Positions 63,272-64,000 of a DNA stretch of 64,000 nt are shown here, piece after piece (the first letter of the stretch is position 1; every line of letters begins with the position of its first letter). Location of the stretch: assembly GCF_007746795.1 (NCBI RefSeq), contig NZ_CP036343.1:6710357-6774356 (forward strand). Direction: 5' to 3'. Below the pieces are notes generated by a model that worked only from the letters and a program-made list of their open reading frames with translations, did not search any database and was not told where the DNA came from. Source of the DNA: Gimesia algae. GTDB lineage: Bacteria; Planctomycetota; Planctomycetia; Planctomycetales; Planctomycetaceae. Position numbers and translations under genes: made by a program.

Positions 63272-64000
63272 ATGAATATCGATAGTTTAATCAATTCACA
63301 ATGGTACCCAGTAATTAAAGATGAAATCCAACAAGAGCTGGAAAATAAATTCAAGAATGATTCGGGCCGTGTGGATTCTCTGTCACACGAACTTGAACGC
63401 ATATCTAATCAGAAAAAGGGTTGGAAAATTTCTTTATCCGATCCCAACCTTCCACAATCTATTCGTGATGAAATTCATATTGATTATCAGCGGATAGAAA
63501 ACAGAGAGCGTGATATCCAGCTACAAATTGAACGGCGACAGAAACGAGTAGAGTACATGGCAGAGTTGCTCAATCCCGATCTTGTTGTCGAAAGCCTGAA
63601 CCGTTTAGACGAAGTGTTGGCTGGTGAAAATGCCACTCGGGGTAATTTGGAATTATCACTACACATTGACCGGATCGAATGTTTCAGAGATGGACATGTT
63701 AAAATGAAGATGTGTCGACTGGGATCTCTACCACAATGTCTAGAATTTATGAAGTATAATTCCATTGATTCAGAAGGCGGAGTGGACTCAGCTGCGATCA
63801 ACCGGCAGGAACATCAGGCAACCCCTCGACGCCGCGCGAAACTACGGGTAGAGTCAATCGGGTCCGAAGGGAAAGAACTGGATACTGCGGCGGCATTTGC
63901 CGCAGATCCTGAACGTTTTACCGGTTTAGGTCCAGAATGGTTTGAAGAAATCGAATTTGATGTCCCCCGTGAAAAACACTGGTATCAGATTCACGCTCCT
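63272..64000 (+). CDS. Coiled-coil protein similar to the C-terminal part of serine recombinases (runs off the window)
   Basis: From the ATG at 63272 (AAGGAG upstream) 243 codons are open to the window end. Residues about 20-100 are coiled-coil (DEIQQELENKFKNDSGRVDSLSHELER), followed by ELLNPDLVVESLNRLDEVLAGE and LSLHIDRIECFRDGHVKMKM, a strand pair like the region after the coiled coil in large serine recombinases (L-I-x-R-I-x-V-x-x-D-G-x-V-x-I). The remaining part (RRRAKLRVESIGSEG ... AADPERFTGLGPEWFEEIEFDV) is unknown. The terminator at 63202 separates it from the recombinase gene, so it is likely an independent subunit. Right end unknown. Confidence 0.7.
   Translation, partial: MNIDSLINSQWYPVIKDEIQQELENKFKNDSGRVDSLSHELERISNQKKGWKISLSDPNLPQSIRDEIHIDYQRIENRERDIQLQIERRQKRVEYMAELLNPDLVVESLNRLDEVLAGENATRGNLELSLHIDRIECFRDGHVKMKMCRLGSLPQCLEFMKYNSIDSEGGVDSAAINRQEHQATPRRRAKLRVESIGSEGKELDTAAAFAADPERFTGLGPEWFEEIEFDVPREKHWYQIHAP

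Overview
The window looks like a chromosomal segment of a planctomycete, probably a Gimesia- or Planctomyces-like member of the Planctomycetaceae. The evidence is a Tat-exported DUF1501 protein next to a DUF1549/DUF1553 cytochrome protein, a TIGR03009 protein, very long secreted TPR proteins, and a TolQ/ExbB-ExbD-ExbD cluster beside them. Everything here is prediction from sequence read by eye; no alignments or searches were run.

Bases 1-41000 are mostly chromosomal backbone. In order they hold: the 5' end of a U32 peptidase/TrhP gene; a sialate O-acetylesterase; the DUF1501-PSCyt1 pair; smpB; an envelope operon read leftward (recO, a BamD-like lipoprotein, lptE); a peptidoglycan amidase; a bufferin-type RiPP operon (Cys-rich Tat lipoprotein, DUF692 oxidase, DUF2063 partner); a DUF547 gene broken by one in-frame TGA; two convergent genes with YHS-like repeats; ogt, an aminotransferase, VanZ-like, zwf and ispG; TPR, PQQ, GNAT, Nudix and PIN-TRAM genes; and the large TPR/Tol-like energy-transduction cluster.

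A tRNA-Ser(CGA) gene at 41077-41161 is followed at once by a tyrosine integrase. From there to the window end the DNA is accessory: an IS4 transposase remnant, an RHH-like/DUF5131/TcmP cassette, an XRE regulator diverging from a DUF5685 protein with a Cys-rich tail, an IS91-type element with near-perfect terminal inverted repeats, and a co-directional run of 14 genes (50369-58202). A second tyrosine integrase, an orphan gene, and a serine recombinase with a companion ORF that runs off the right edge complete it.

The 14-gene run is the most interesting system. It joins a Ubl, an E1/ThiF protein, a JAMM peptidase and a 23-cysteine zinc-type protein to a Ycf46-type AAA+ ATPase, a DUF1257 (Ycf35) protein, a DUF2997 protein, a TOPRIM-like protein, a membrane coiled-coil lipoprotein and several small proteins. 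I infer a ubiquitin-like modification system coupled to an AAA+ machine on a mobile island. Several genes here are preceded by a terminator-like hairpin shortly before the Shine-Dalgarno. A 27-bp palindromic site with identical arms occurs on both sides of the orphan gene at 59883.
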